A DNA stretch of 64,000 nucleotides from Croceitalea dokdonensis DOKDO 023 (GTDB lineage Bacteria > Bacteroidota > Bacteroidia > Flavobacteriales > Flavobacteriaceae), in NCBI RefSeq assembly GCF_001306415.1, contig NZ_LDJX01000002.1:708425-772424 (forward strand). The letters are read 5' to 3'. The notes below the pieces were generated by a model that was given only the letters and a program-made list of their open reading frames with translations, had not been told where the DNA came from and did not search any database. The position numbers and the translations under genes were made by a program. Shown here piece by piece: positions 8,883 to 17,148 of this stretch (position 1 is its first letter; the number at the start of each line of letters is the position of its first letter).

Positions 8883-10076
8883 ATGGAATCGACAAAAATA
8901 AACAGAAGGGATTGGCTTAAAAGAGGCCTTCTCACCGCCGGTGGGATGATGGCCGCACCTTACGCCAGTTTTGCAGAAAGTACGGCTGCGCCCGTCATGC
9001 TAGATGTTCAAGGTAATGCAGTATACAGTCCTTTTTTTAAAGAGTACCTTATTGACGGGCTCAGGGAATTCCCGGTATTGGCTGCAAAACTGAATGCCAA
9101 TGAAAACCCCTATGGCCCCTCGCCAATGGCATTAAAAGCGCTAAAAAATTCCGCTTCTGGTGGCAATAGGTATGCTTGGAAAGAACTTTTTGAGCTTGTG
9201 GACAAAATAGCGGACTTTGAAGGGGTGGAATCAAAAAATATCATGATGGGGCCAGGCTCCTCAGACCTTTTGGAAAAAACGGCCATGGTGCTATTTATGA
9301 ACGGCGGAAACGTGGTTTCCGCAGACCCGGCCTATATGTCGCTCATTCGTGTGGCAGAAGCCGCAGGGGGTACATGGAAGCCTGTTCCTTTAAAGAAGGA
9401 TTGGTCCCATGACCTAGATGCCATGGAACAGGCCATTGATGCCGACACCAAATTGGTCTATATCTGTAATCCCAATAATCCAACAGGAACAATTACGGAC
9501 AGCAAAAAACTCTTGGATTTTTGTTCACGGGTGTCCGAAAAAGTACCGGTGTTTGTTGATGAAGCCTATCTGTGGTTCTTGGAAGATGGAGCAAAGCATA
9601 GTATGGTTTCTTTGGTCAATGAAGGCAAGGATGTCATCATTGCCAGAACATTCTCTAAAATTCATGGCATGGCAGGTCTTAGGGTTGGGTACGCGGTAGC
9701 ACAGGAAACCACATTGGACAAACTTCAAAAGATTACCCGTGCAGGAATGGGTATCTCTTACCCTTCTGTATTTGCTGCCATAGGTGCCATGGACGATACG
9801 GATTTTTTAGAAAGTTCCCGAACAAAAAATGCAGCATGCCGTGAATATGTATATCAAGAATTGACCAAAATGGGCATCCCGTACGTGCCTTCCGCTACCA
9901 GCTTTATGATTTTCCCCATTGAAATGGAGGGCAAAGACTTTCTTCAGAAAATGACAGACCAAAAAGTAGGGGTCCGTGCCTTTGAGTTTATGGGCAAAAA
10001 ATGGTGCCGCGTTAGCATGGGCACCATGGATGAAATGAAGTTGTTCACCGCAGCACTTTCCAAAGTCCTTGCATAA
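8883..10076 (+). CDS. HisC-like PLP aminotransferase with Tat signal
   Basis: This 397-residue fold type I aminotransferase resembles histidinol-phosphate aminotransferase (NPNNPTGT near residue 198, ARTFSKIHGMAGLRVGY with the PLP Lys near residue 258). Unlike ordinary HisC it begins with a twin-arginine export signal: NRRDWLKRG followed by a hydrophobic stretch ending ASFA. It should therefore be folded with its cofactor in the cytoplasm and then exported to the periplasm. No other histidine biosynthesis gene is nearby, so a role in histidine synthesis is unlikely. Its substrate is unknown. A permease gene follows immediately. Confidence 0.85.
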   Translation: MESTKINRRDWLKRGLLTAGGMMAAPYASFAESTAAPVMLDVQGNAVYSPFFKEYLIDGLREFPVLAAKLNANENPYGPSPMALKALKNSASGGNRYAWKELFELVDKIADFEGVESKNIMMGPGSSDLLEKTAMVLFMNGGNVVSADPAYMSLIRVAEAAGGTWKPVPLKKDWSHDLDAMEQAIDADTKLVYICNPNNPTGTITDSKKLLDFCSRVSEKVPVFVDEAYLWFLEDGAKHSMVSLVNEGKDVIIARTFSKIHGMAGLRVGYAVAQETTLDKLQKITRAGMGISYPSVFAAIGAMDDTDFLESSRTKNAACREYVYQELTKMGIPYVPSATSFMIFPIEMEGKDFLQKMTDQKVGVRAFEFMGKKWCRVSMGTMDEMKLFTAALSKVLA

Positions 10077-10077
10077 G

Positions 10078-11208
10078 ATGATGGAAATAGGCTTTGAAAA
10101 GACGTTGGTTTTTTTGGTTTTCATCCTTCTTGGCATGGTTTTGAAAGTAAAATTCAAATCTCCGCAAGAAGTCAACGGTATCAAAAAAATAATTCTAAAC
10201 CTTGCCCTTCCAGCGACTATTTTTATCGCCTTATTGGGCATCCAAATAGAAATAAGTCTTTTGCTTTTGCCTCTAATGGCATTGGCATTGAACCTTTTCC
10301 TTTTTTTGGTTACCCCATTATTACTCCCGCTGGTGGGTGTAAACAAAAACACCCCTACATACAGAACAGCAAGATTATTAATTCCGTCATTGGCGCCTGG
10401 GCTTTCCTGCTTTCCATTTGTACTTGAATTTCTGGGGGAGGCCTACGTGGCCAAAGCAGCCATGGCAGACTTGGGCAATAAGGTTTTTGTGCTCATTGTC
10501 CTTTATTTAGTGGCCATGCATTGGTATTATGCCAGAAACCAAGAAAAGCAGACAGGCGGTAGGGCTAAATTAATGTCCTTGCTCAAAACCCTGGTTACGG
10601 AGCCGGTGAATATTTTCATTGGTTTGGCCCTGCTTCTCCTACTTTTAGGATTCCATATGGAGTCATTGCCTTTTGTTCTAAGCAATACGTTGTCCAAATT
10701 GAGCCTTATGATGACGCCATTGGTACTCTTGTTTATAGGGATGGCCGTAAAAATCAAAAAACATCAATTTGTACAGATACTTTCCTTATTGCTATTGCGT
10801 GCAGGTTTCGTATTCTTAATTACAGCTGTTACAGTTTTAATCTCTGGCCTATCCGTACAAAATGACGTTCTACTTCTGCTCTCATTTGGTTTGAGTGCCT
10901 GCAGTTTTTGGCCTTTTGCCCACTTATCTTTAGTAGACGGATGGGAACTGGAAAAGAAAGCAAAAACTTTTGACAGCAACTATGCCGTTGCCATTTTAGC
11001 GCTCTCCTTGCCACTTTCCACCATTTTGATATTGGCCGTTTTAAATAGTGGTAGCGTACTAAACTCATGGACAACTATTTTAATGGTGGGTTTACTTCTA
11101 CTATTGCTTGGCACTTTTGTGCCCTTGCTCAAGTTCCTTTCAAAAAAGATTTTAAAAATGGGGCTTTCCACCAACAAAATGGAATCAGCGACAACGGAAA
11201 GGGTTTAA
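10078..11208 (+). CDS. AEC-like permease
   Basis: This roughly 376-residue protein has about ten hydrophobic segments arranged in two similar halves, as in auxin efflux carrier (AEC) family permeases. It has no signal peptide and a basic C-terminus. An in-frame TTG at 10069 overlaps the aminotransferase stop, but the ATG at 10078 or 10081 is more likely. The tight junction indicates co-transcription with the exported aminotransferase, so it may move a substrate or product of that enzyme. That link is inference from position. Confidence 0.65.
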   Translation: MMEIGFEKTLVFLVFILLGMVLKVKFKSPQEVNGIKKIILNLALPATIFIALLGIQIEISLLLLPLMALALNLFLFLVTPLLLPLVGVNKNTPTYRTARLLIPSLAPGLSCFPFVLEFLGEAYVAKAAMADLGNKVFVLIVLYLVAMHWYYARNQEKQTGGRAKLMSLLKTLVTEPVNIFIGLALLLLLLGFHMESLPFVLSNTLSKLSLMMTPLVLLFIGMAVKIKKHQFVQILSLLLLRAGFVFLITAVTVLISGLSVQNDVLLLLSFGLSACSFWPFAHLSLVDGWELEKKAKTFDSNYAVAILALSLPLSTILILAVLNSGSVLNSWTTILMVGLLLLLLGTFVPLLKFLSKKILKMGLSTNKMESATTERV

Positions 11209-11504
11209 TTCCATGATGGTGATGGGTACCAACTGTTTATGGATAATTTTACACCCCATTAAGCAACGGAACCAAAGCTTACACTATTTAGATGTAGGTA
11301 AGGGAACTCATGATTCTGGTAATATTCAAAAAAGAGGTTTTAGTAATGTTGTCGCCGAAAGCAAAAGTTTAAGCAATTCCCAACCGGAAAAATATGCTGA
11401 AAAATGACATGACGACACCGTTCAGTTTTTCAAAAAAAAAAATGAGGAATAAACCTTTTAGATGGGCTTTATTGTTTTAAGCGTAATACTAGAAATTGTT
11501 GATT
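11209..11504. other. Spacer without recognisable gene
   Basis: This is about 296 bases of AT-rich sequence between convergent genes. A 64-codon open frame at 11213-11407 on the plus strand has no homology that I recognise and poor amino acid composition, so I do not call it. A run of eleven A lies near 11432, but I see no convincing hairpin. Confidence 0.5.
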
Positions 11505-11984
11505 TTAGGGGTTCCATTGGTTAAAAGGTGTTTGGCTTAATTGTGAATTATAATACTTAATTTGTCCGGTCACTTCTGCCCCTAGCCAACTCGGTTTTTC
11601 AAAGGGTTCATCCTCATGTTGGAGTTCCACTTCCGCAATCACCAAGCCTTTGTTATCCCCCAAAAATTCGTCCACCTCAAAAACATGCCCTCCAAAGCAA
11701 ACCGCATAGCGGTATTTTTCCAAAATTCCAGGTTCGCATAGATCCATCAAATGGGTCGCCTCTGCCAAGGAAATCTCTTTCTCCCACTCAAAACGTGTGG
11801 TTCCAGAGGCATTCCCCTTTCCTTTAATGGTAAGGTATCCTTTATCAGCCTTTATCCTTACCCGTACGGTACGGTCGGGGTGGGTGTTTAAAAACCCTTG
11901 TACAATTCTAGTTTTAGCGGTAGCGTCCAGTTTATAGGCCTCGGACGTCACCAAAAACTTCCGTTCAATTTCTAGATGCTCCAT
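11505..11984 (-). CDS. CYTH domain protein (inorganic triphosphatase or adenylate cyclase-like)
   Basis: The 159-residue protein begins with the CYTH signature ExExK (EIERKFLV) and continues with the alternating charged strands of the triphosphate tunnel fold (TVRVRIKADKGYLTIKGKG, TRFEWEKEI). Single-domain members of this length are mostly inorganic triphosphatases that hydrolyse tripolyphosphate with a divalent metal. Some relatives are class IV adenylate cyclases, and I cannot separate the two here. It diverges from dinB, with only 27 bases between the start codons. Confidence 0.85.
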   Translation of the reverse strand: MEHLEIERKFLVTSEAYKLDATAKTRIVQGFLNTHPDRTVRVRIKADKGYLTIKGKGNASGTTRFEWEKEISLAEATHLMDLCEPGILEKYRYAVCFGGHVFEVDEFLGDNKGLVIAEVELQHEDEPFEKPSWLGAEVTGQIKYYNSQLSQTPFNQWNP

Positions 11985-12011
11985 CCATCTAAATATAGCC
12001 TAAATTTGAAT

Positions 12012-13112
12012 ATGCCTTTTAGTTTTCCACTCAGAAAGATAATTCATGTAGACATGGATGCCTTTTATGCGTCCGTGGAACAACATGACCATCCAGAATT
12101 ACGGGGCAAGCCTGTGGCCGTTGGGGGAGGCTCAAAAAGAGGGGTAGTTACCGCTGCAAGCTACGAAGCCAGAAAATTTGGGGTACGCAGTGCCATGAGC
12201 GGCATTATTGCACAGCGTAATTGCCCAGAGCTTATTTTTGTAAAACCACGATTTGACCGTTACAAGGAAATTTCGCAACAAGTAAGGAACGTTTTTTTTG
12301 AGTTTACTGATTTAGTGGAACCCTTATCCCTGGATGAGGCCTATTTAGATGTGACGGAAAACAAAAAAGGAAATCCATCAGCAACGCTCATCGCTCAGGA
12401 AATACGCAAAAAAATACTGGTTAAAACGGGACTAACGGCCTCTGCGGGAATATCAATAAATAAATTTATTGCCAAAGTTGCAAGCGATTATAACAAACCC
12501 AACGGGCAAAAAACGGTAAACCCAGAAGAGGTCATCCCATTCTTGGAAGCATTGGACATCAGAAAATTTTATGGTGTAGGTAAGGTTACCGCAGAAAAAA
12601 TGTATCAGTTGGGCATCTTTACGGGGCTAGATCTAAAATCCAAATCCTTGGAATTTTTACAAACCCATTTTGGTAAAAGTGGGCGTTATTATTTTGATGT
12701 GGTGAGGGGTATTCATTTGAGCCCTGTAAAACCACATCGAACACCAAAATCTGTGGGTGCGGAACGGACGTTCAGCGAAAACTTAAGCAGTGAGGTCTTT
12801 ATGTTGGAACGCTTGGAGCATATTGCCCATGAACTGGAACGTAGACTGCTCAAAAATAAGGTGGCAGGCAAAACGATAACTTTAAAGATAAAATACAGTG
12901 ATTTTACCCTACATACCAGAAGCAAGACCCTACCCTATTTTGTAGCTAGTAAAGAATTGATTTTAGAAACCGCAAAAGAGCTGTTGTACCAGCAAGAACT
13001 GGAAAATTCCGTGCGCCTTTTAGGTATTTCCCTTGCCAATCTCAATACGGAGAAAAGAAAAAAATTAGTAGATGACGCCCCTGTTTTGGTGCAGTTAAAA
13101 TTTGACCTTTAG
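12012..13112 (+). CDS. dinB: DNA polymerase IV (Y family)
   Basis: This is a translesion DNA polymerase of 366 residues. Y-family landmarks are the first metal site DMDAFYASVE (about residues 13-22), the second SLDEAYLDVT (about 107-116), a helix-hairpin-helix region (FYGVGKVTAEKM) and the little finger domain after residue 240. The start at 12012 places the catalytic motif at the usual distance; the in-frame ATG at 11976 would overlap the divergent CYTH gene. I see no SOS-box-like palindrome in the very short shared upstream region. Confidence 0.95.
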   Translation: MPFSFPLRKIIHVDMDAFYASVEQHDHPELRGKPVAVGGGSKRGVVTAASYEARKFGVRSAMSGIIAQRNCPELIFVKPRFDRYKEISQQVRNVFFEFTDLVEPLSLDEAYLDVTENKKGNPSATLIAQEIRKKILVKTGLTASAGISINKFIAKVASDYNKPNGQKTVNPEEVIPFLEALDIRKFYGVGKVTAEKMYQLGIFTGLDLKSKSLEFLQTHFGKSGRYYFDVVRGIHLSPVKPHRTPKSVGAERTFSENLSSEVFMLERLEHIAHELERRLLKNKVAGKTITLKIKYSDFTLHTRSKTLPYFVASKELILETAKELLYQQELENSVRLLGISLANLNTEKRKKLVDDAPVLVQLKFDL

Positions 13113-13114
13113 GA

Positions 13115-13567
13115 CTAAATGGCTTTTAATGACACGGTAACCGTCCAAATGATCAATGATGAGAAAAATATGCCAACCGCATTGGCCATAAAAGCTTTCT
13201 TTCTTTCTATCCCAAAAAGGTAGGCCGCTATGCTCCCCGCATAAACACCGGTACCCGGCAAAGGAATCATAACAAAAATGGCCAACCCAAAAAAACCAAA
13301 TCTTTTAATTTTGTCACCGGTGCCCAGTTTGGCCCTTTTGGCTACCCAAACTGCCGCTTTTTTATAAGGCCTCCATTTAATCAGTCCTTTATTGACATGG
13401 TCCAAAAAGAAAAACATGATGGGAAAGACCAAGAGATTTGCCAGAAAACAGGTGATAAAAACCAAATAACTGTTCACCCCTTGCGCTATCCCATAGGGTA
13501 TGCCCACCTTAGATTCCCCAAATGGGGAAAGGCTCCAAAGAATGGCTGTTATTAAGTCTAATATCAC
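13115..13567 (-). CDS. Small multidrug export-like membrane protein (COG2426 type)
   Basis: The 150-residue integral membrane protein has about four hydrophobic segments. Its start (LSPFGESKVGIPYGI) and the loop MIPLPGTGVYAGSIAAYLFG are characteristic of the family called putative small multidrug export protein. The name is historical; transport has not been well shown. It is convergent with dinB, with two bases between the stop codons. Confidence 0.75.
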   Translation of the reverse strand: MILDLITAILWSLSPFGESKVGIPYGIAQGVNSYLVFITCFLANLLVFPIMFFFLDHVNKGLIKWRPYKKAAVWVAKRAKLGTGDKIKRFGFFGLAIFVMIPLPGTGVYAGSIAAYLFGIERKKAFMANAVGIFFSSLIIWTVTVSLKAI

Positions 13568-13688
13568 ACGAATCTTTTTGCTAAACTACGTTTGAAAACA
13601 ACGTGGCACAGCCAAGAAAACGCTAAAAGTTCACAAATTATTTTTAATGCCCCAACTATTTTTAAAATAGATGAAAACCATCTTTATC

Positions 13689-13723
13689 TTTGGCAGACAG
13701 ACCGGTCTTAACTATATTTGGTT
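13689..13723 (+). promoter_or_regulatory. TetR gene promoter with palindromic operator
   Basis: TTTG (13689-13692), 20 bases, then TATATTTG (13713-13720) is a textbook Bacteroidetes -33/-7 promoter. The perfect palindrome AGACCGGTCT (13699-13708) sits in the spacer. It resembles operators of several TetR-family repressors, so autorepression is likely. The -7 box ends three bases before the ATG at 13724, which predicts a leaderless or nearly leaderless transcript. Confidence 0.65.
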
Positions 13724-14311
13724 ATGGCAAAAACCAAGGTTAAAACACGTATTTTGGACGTAGCGGCCAAGCTCTTTTACACCAATGGATACAATGCTAC
13801 GGGCATTAATGAAATTATTGCAAAAGCTGAGATCGCCAAAGCTACGCTTTACCATCATTTTAAATCCAAAGAAGCTATTTGCCTTGCCTATTTAGAGCAA
13901 AGGCACAGCACCTTTATAAAGGGGCTAAAGGTGTATGTAAAAGAAAGACCCACGGGACGTTTGCAACTACTGGCCATTTTTGACTATTTGCGTGAAATGT
14001 ATAGAAATGACGAATTTTTTGGATGCTGGGCCATAAAGACATTTTGTGAATTGCCACAGGACAATACTCAAATTGTTGCACTCATTCAAAAACAGAAAAA
14101 AGAACTGCTTTTCTTTTTAGGTGAGGTGGTTGGTGAAAATCTAAAAAACCTATCCATTGCAGAAACGGAAAAAATCTCTGGTGGCCTATATATGCTCTAT
14201 GAAAGTGCCATTACGGAAAGCCATTTACACAAGGATGATTGGCCCATACATTTGGCAAGAAGCATTGCACCTTCCCTGTATGGCAATGCCATTGAAAAAA
14301 CAAAAACCTGA
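13724..14311 (+). CDS. TetR/AcrR family transcriptional regulator
   Basis: This 195-residue repressor has the TetR N-terminal helix-turn-helix (about residues 10-55, ending ATLYHHFKSKEAI) and a divergent helical ligand-binding part. An in-frame TTG two codons upstream lies inside the -7 box, so I take the ATG at 13724. The promoter contains a 10-base palindrome between its two elements, which fits autoregulation. No efflux pump is adjacent on the same strand, so other targets are unknown. The stop codon is embedded in a hairpin (14307-14337). Confidence 0.9.
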   Translation: MAKTKVKTRILDVAAKLFYTNGYNATGINEIIAKAEIAKATLYHHFKSKEAICLAYLEQRHSTFIKGLKVYVKERPTGRLQLLAIFDYLREMYRNDEFFGCWAIKTFCELPQDNTQIVALIQKQKKELLFFLGEVVGENLKNLSIAETEKISGGLYMLYESAITESHLHKDDWPIHLARSIAPSLYGNAIEKTKT

Positions 14312-14337
14312 AAGCAACCCAAAAGGGTGCTTTCAGG
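14307..14337 (+). terminator. Hairpin at the end of the tetR-like gene
   Basis: CCTGAAAGCAACCC (14307-14320), AAAA, GGGTGCTTTCAGG (14325-14337) pairs along 13 bases with one bulged A. It includes the TetR stop codon. There is no T-run downstream, so it may be a stability or convergent-transcription hairpin rather than a classic intrinsic terminator. Confidence 0.55.
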
Positions 14338-14365
14338 CTAATTAAACCTTTAGAACTACTCCTAC

Positions 14366-14773
14366 TTACTTTACGATAAGTAGATTATCGGTACTAGTGG
14401 GGTTAAGCGGACAAAAATACACATACTCCCCTTTTGTTAAGGTTGTTGGTTGGGAAGTCTCACTTTTGTCAGTTCCCACTGGTGCCGTGACATAAGCGGT
14501 TTTTATGTGGTTTTCTGGCTTGCTTAAATCGTCCCCTTTGCGGACCAAAACAAATCCAACATTATGATCCACCCCGTTATTGGCAACCTCAAAAATATAG
14601 GTGCCCGCATTTACCGTGACGGACTTTTGGGTAAACTCCCCGGCAGTTTGTTCCAAGGAAATTATGTTAACCTGGTCAGCGGCAGCCATCATGGCGTCTT
14701 TCTTCATCGTTTGTGCATTGGTGTAAAGCACCGTTGTTAATGTCATTGCAATTAATGTGATTACTTTTTTCAT
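14366..14773 (-). CDS. Secreted cupredoxin-like protein with incomplete copper site
   Basis: The 135-residue protein has a signal peptide (ending TNAQ) and a single cupredoxin-type beta-sandwich. The motif VDHNVGF supplies a His and YFCPLNPT supplies a Cys, as in plastocyanin-like folds. The second His and the Met that normally follow the Cys are absent, so type I copper binding may be lost or altered. It lies 33 bases downstream of an AhpD-like gene on the same strand and is probably the last gene of that small operon. The location should be the periplasm. Function is unknown. Confidence 0.65.
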   Translation of the reverse strand: MKKVITLIAMTLTTVLYTNAQTMKKDAMMAAADQVNIISLEQTAGEFTQKSVTVNAGTYIFEVANNGVDHNVGFVLVRKGDDLSKPENHIKTAYVTAPVGTDKSETSQPTTLTKGEYVYFCPLNPTSTDNLLIVK

Positions 14774-14806
14774 GATTTCTGTTGTTATGTATTATTACAT
14801 TATGGG

Positions 14807-15355
14807 TTATACAATAGCGTTTTCTAATGGTTGTACTACCGGAAAATCCACGGGTACGTCCGTAGTCCGGTGCAAATAGTTAGAGATGGTCTTATCCCCA
14901 ACTAGAACAATGGTGTCCACAAGGTTTTCCTTAGTCCATCCTTGGGCAAAGAAATTTTCCAAAACCGCCGCATCGGTTTTACCGCGTTTCTCCGTAATAT
15001 TCTTTGCAAGTTTGGCCAATGCGTCCAGTTTGCTGTCAAATGAAGCCCCACCAGCTCTTAGCTCCACTATCTGTTGGTCATTAAACCCATTCATCTTGCC
15101 TATGGCCGTATGGGCAGATAAACAGTAAATACATTGGTTAACCTCGCTCACGGCCAGGTTGACCACCTCTTTTTGCTTGGCGCTCAACGAGGTTTTGGCA
15201 TTGGCAAGATTAAGATAATTACCAAGTGCGTTCTCTGAATGTGCATAAGTGGCATATAGGTTAGGTACAAACCCAACGGCATTCTCTAGGGTATCAAAAA
15301 TTGCTTGGTTGTTGCTGCTTACTTCTTCTCTTTTGGGTACGTTAATTGTGCTCAT
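14807..15355 (-). CDS. Carboxymuconolactone decarboxylase/AhpD-like protein
   Basis: This 182-residue all-helical protein carries the AhpD-type redox motif: Glu and CxxC followed by His (SEVNQCIYCLSAHTAIG, about residues 92-108). Such proteins use the Cys pair for peroxidase or thiol-disulfide chemistry. The motif argues for a redox role rather than lactone decarboxylation. It sits between a small Cys/His-rich ORF upstream and a secreted cupredoxin-like gene downstream, with an AraC regulator further upstream on the same strand, which suggests an inducible stress or detoxification operon. Confidence 0.85.
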   Translation of the reverse strand: MSTINVPKREEVSSNNQAIFDTLENAVGFVPNLYATYAHSENALGNYLNLANAKTSLSAKQKEVVNLAVSEVNQCIYCLSAHTAIGKMNGFNDQQIVELRAGGASFDSKLDALAKLAKNITEKRGKTDAAVLENFFAQGWTKENLVDTIVLVGDKTISNYLHRTTDVPVDFPVVQPLENAIV

Positions 15356-15375
15356 GTCTTACTTATTTTAATTAA

Positions 15376-15534
15376 TTATGAATTTGTGATAAACGGTTTC
15401 TCTGCATCACAATAAAAATCATGATGGTGCTTCTGTTCACAATGTTGTGTTGCGGAGAAGATTTTAAGGTCTGTATGATAAGGACCCCTAAAGATTTCAA
15501 TAAGGTTGAAAATTGATTTTTCTGCTATGTTCAT
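15376..15534 (-). CDS. Putative small Cys/His-rich protein (52 residues)
   Basis: An ATG-initiated frame of 52 codons ends 20 bases before the AhpD-like start. Its C-terminal half holds HCEQKHHHDFYC, a cluster of two Cys and four His that could bind a metal. I do not recognise a family. Support is its position at the head of a same-strand cluster and the clustered Cys/His residues; against it stands its small size and the absence of a clear ribosome binding site. It could also be a regulatory leader peptide. Confidence 0.38.
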   Translation of the reverse strand: MNIAEKSIFNLIEIFRGPYHTDLKIFSATQHCEQKHHHDFYCDAEKPFITNS

Positions 15535-15636
15535 GTGGTATTGTTTTTAATTACACAGCAAAAATGGCACAATAGTTCTCGCAGGTGTTAGGCCTTACTT
15601 CCCGACTACTTGCAGATATTTCCCTAACGTACGTTT

Positions 15637-16473
15637 TTAAATGGATTCTCGGTACTGGGAGGGTGATTTGGTGGTCATTTTTTTAAAAAAACGACTAAAA
15701 TGGGCAGGGTCATTAAACCCAAGTTCAAAAGCAATTTCCTGATTTTGCTTATCCGTAAAATGTATGAGGCGTTTGGCCTCAAGTACCAAACGCTCCAATA
15801 TGATTTTTTGTGGGGATTTTTGATTATAAATGGCAAAAAGATTGGATAAGGTCTTAGGTGATTTAAACAGGAGCTCTGCATAATCAGCCACTTTTCGTTT
15901 TTCTTTATAGTGCATATCCACTAAATAATTGAACTTACGTATGACCTCTATTTGGGCATTGTCCAACTTTTTTACCTCTAGCTGCTCTTTGGCCAAACGG
16001 GTGGCAAGGATAATAAATCGCTTCAGCAACATTTGTAGCATATCTCCCTGTATGGTATCAGGTGTCCCAAATTCCTCTAAAAAAATATCATACAACAGGT
16101 TAAATCTTTGTAAGTTCTTATCCTGTAAGCTTACGACCGGAAGATGCTGGGTGCCAAAAAAAAGGATACCATTACAGGATACCTCACTATCATGGTCAAC
16201 GATACAATAAAATTCCCTGTTAAATAAAATTGCGGTGATGGGCAAATTTGTGCTTTTAAAAGAAACGTGCTGTAAATAAGTGGTTGTTATAATTTGATTG
16301 GGAAGCAAGGAGGCGTGCACGTTGTCAATAACTATGTCCAAGGGGGCCTTGTTCCTGTTCCATAAAAATTTAATTGTGGAATCAACCAAGGGAAAGTGTT
16401 CCTCGTCCTCTTTAAAATTATCCGAAATACCAAAAAGCGAACCTAATGTAGCGTCGTAAAACTTGAATCTCAT
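15637..16473 (-). CDS. AraC family transcriptional regulator
   Basis: This 278-residue regulator ends with the double helix-turn-helix AraC domain (about residues 180-278, including NQEIAFELGFNDPAHFSRFFKK). The N-terminal 170 residues form a sensing domain I cannot assign. The ATG at 16473 is preferred to an in-frame TTG two codons upstream. It lies directly upstream of, and on the same strand as, the small Cys/His ORF, the AhpD-like gene and the cupredoxin-like gene, so it probably controls them. An AraC activator placed next to its target operon is common. Confidence 0.9.
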   Translation of the reverse strand: MRFKFYDATLGSLFGISDNFKEDEEHFPLVDSTIKFLWNRNKAPLDIVIDNVHASLLPNQIITTTYLQHVSFKSTNLPITAILFNREFYCIVDHDSEVSCNGILFFGTQHLPVVSLQDKNLQRFNLLYDIFLEEFGTPDTIQGDMLQMLLKRFIILATRLAKEQLEVKKLDNAQIEVIRKFNYLVDMHYKEKRKVADYAELLFKSPKTLSNLFAIYNQKSPQKIILERLVLEAKRLIHFTDKQNQEIAFELGFNDPAHFSRFFKKMTTKSPSQYRESI

Positions 16474-16624
16474 ACCCAAAAATATTCCATTTTCCCTGTA
16501 TTGGTTGGTTTATTCTGTTTATTCTTACAGGAGATAAGTCATGATTTTGTCAAAAACTTTTCAACAGAAATGTTAAGGCTTGTTATAAATTTCAGTACCA
16601 TGTTTTCTTTTCATAGTATTGAAC

Positions 16625-17146
16625 ATGGAAGAAATGAAGCATTACGACAAAGCGGCTAATAAATTTTATGCCAATTTAAATATAACGGAGTTGCCTTTGG
16701 CGGGCTGGGACGTATTTTCAAAATTCTTTTCCAAGGTGTGTGAAAGCCTACAAGATATTAATATATTAAAGGGTATTTCACATGAGCAGGCCTGGCAAAC
16801 AGTGGTTCCCTTTGAAAAGGAAGTGTTAAAAAAGAAGCATATTATTGTAGTGACCGATGCCAAGTTAAATATTGTTCATGCTACCCAAAATATATATGAT
16901 ATGAATGGGTACAGACCAGAGGAAATTGTGGGTCAAAAGCCTAAGATATTCCAAGGTGAAAAAACCTGTAAACACACCGCCCAGAGAATCTCTAAAGCAG
17001 TGAGAGAGCTTGAGTCCTTTGAGGCCACGATTTTGAATTACAGAAAGGATGGCTCTACCTATAATTGTTGGATAAAAGGTACTCCTATCTACAATAGAAA
17101 GGGTAAGGTAGTCAATTTTATTGCTTTTGAGCGGGAAGTTGCCTAA
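16625..17146 (+). CDS. Single PAS domain protein, LOV-like but without the reactive Cys
   Basis: The 173-residue protein has about 70 N-terminal residues of unknown fold and one PAS domain (about 72-173). The domain resembles LOV photosensors in several places: GQKPKIFQG at residues 103-111 aligns with the LOV GxNCRFLQG motif, followed by NYRKDGS and TPIYNRKGKVVNFIAFEREV. The flavin-binding Asn-Cys pair is replaced by Lys-Pro, so ordinary photochemistry is not expected. There is no output domain, so it may act through protein contacts. It is transcribed divergently from the AraC gene. Confidence 0.8.
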   Translation: MEEMKHYDKAANKFYANLNITELPLAGWDVFSKFFSKVCESLQDINILKGISHEQAWQTVVPFEKEVLKKKHIIVVTDAKLNIVHATQNIYDMNGYRPEEIVGQKPKIFQGEKTCKHTAQRISKAVRELESFEATILNYRKDGSTYNCWIKGTPIYNRKGKVVNFIAFEREVA

Positions 17147-17148
17147 TC

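Noticed and set aside
11213..11407. A 64-codon plus-strand frame after the AEC-like permease
   Set aside because: It has no signal, motif or family resemblance and no supporting spacing.
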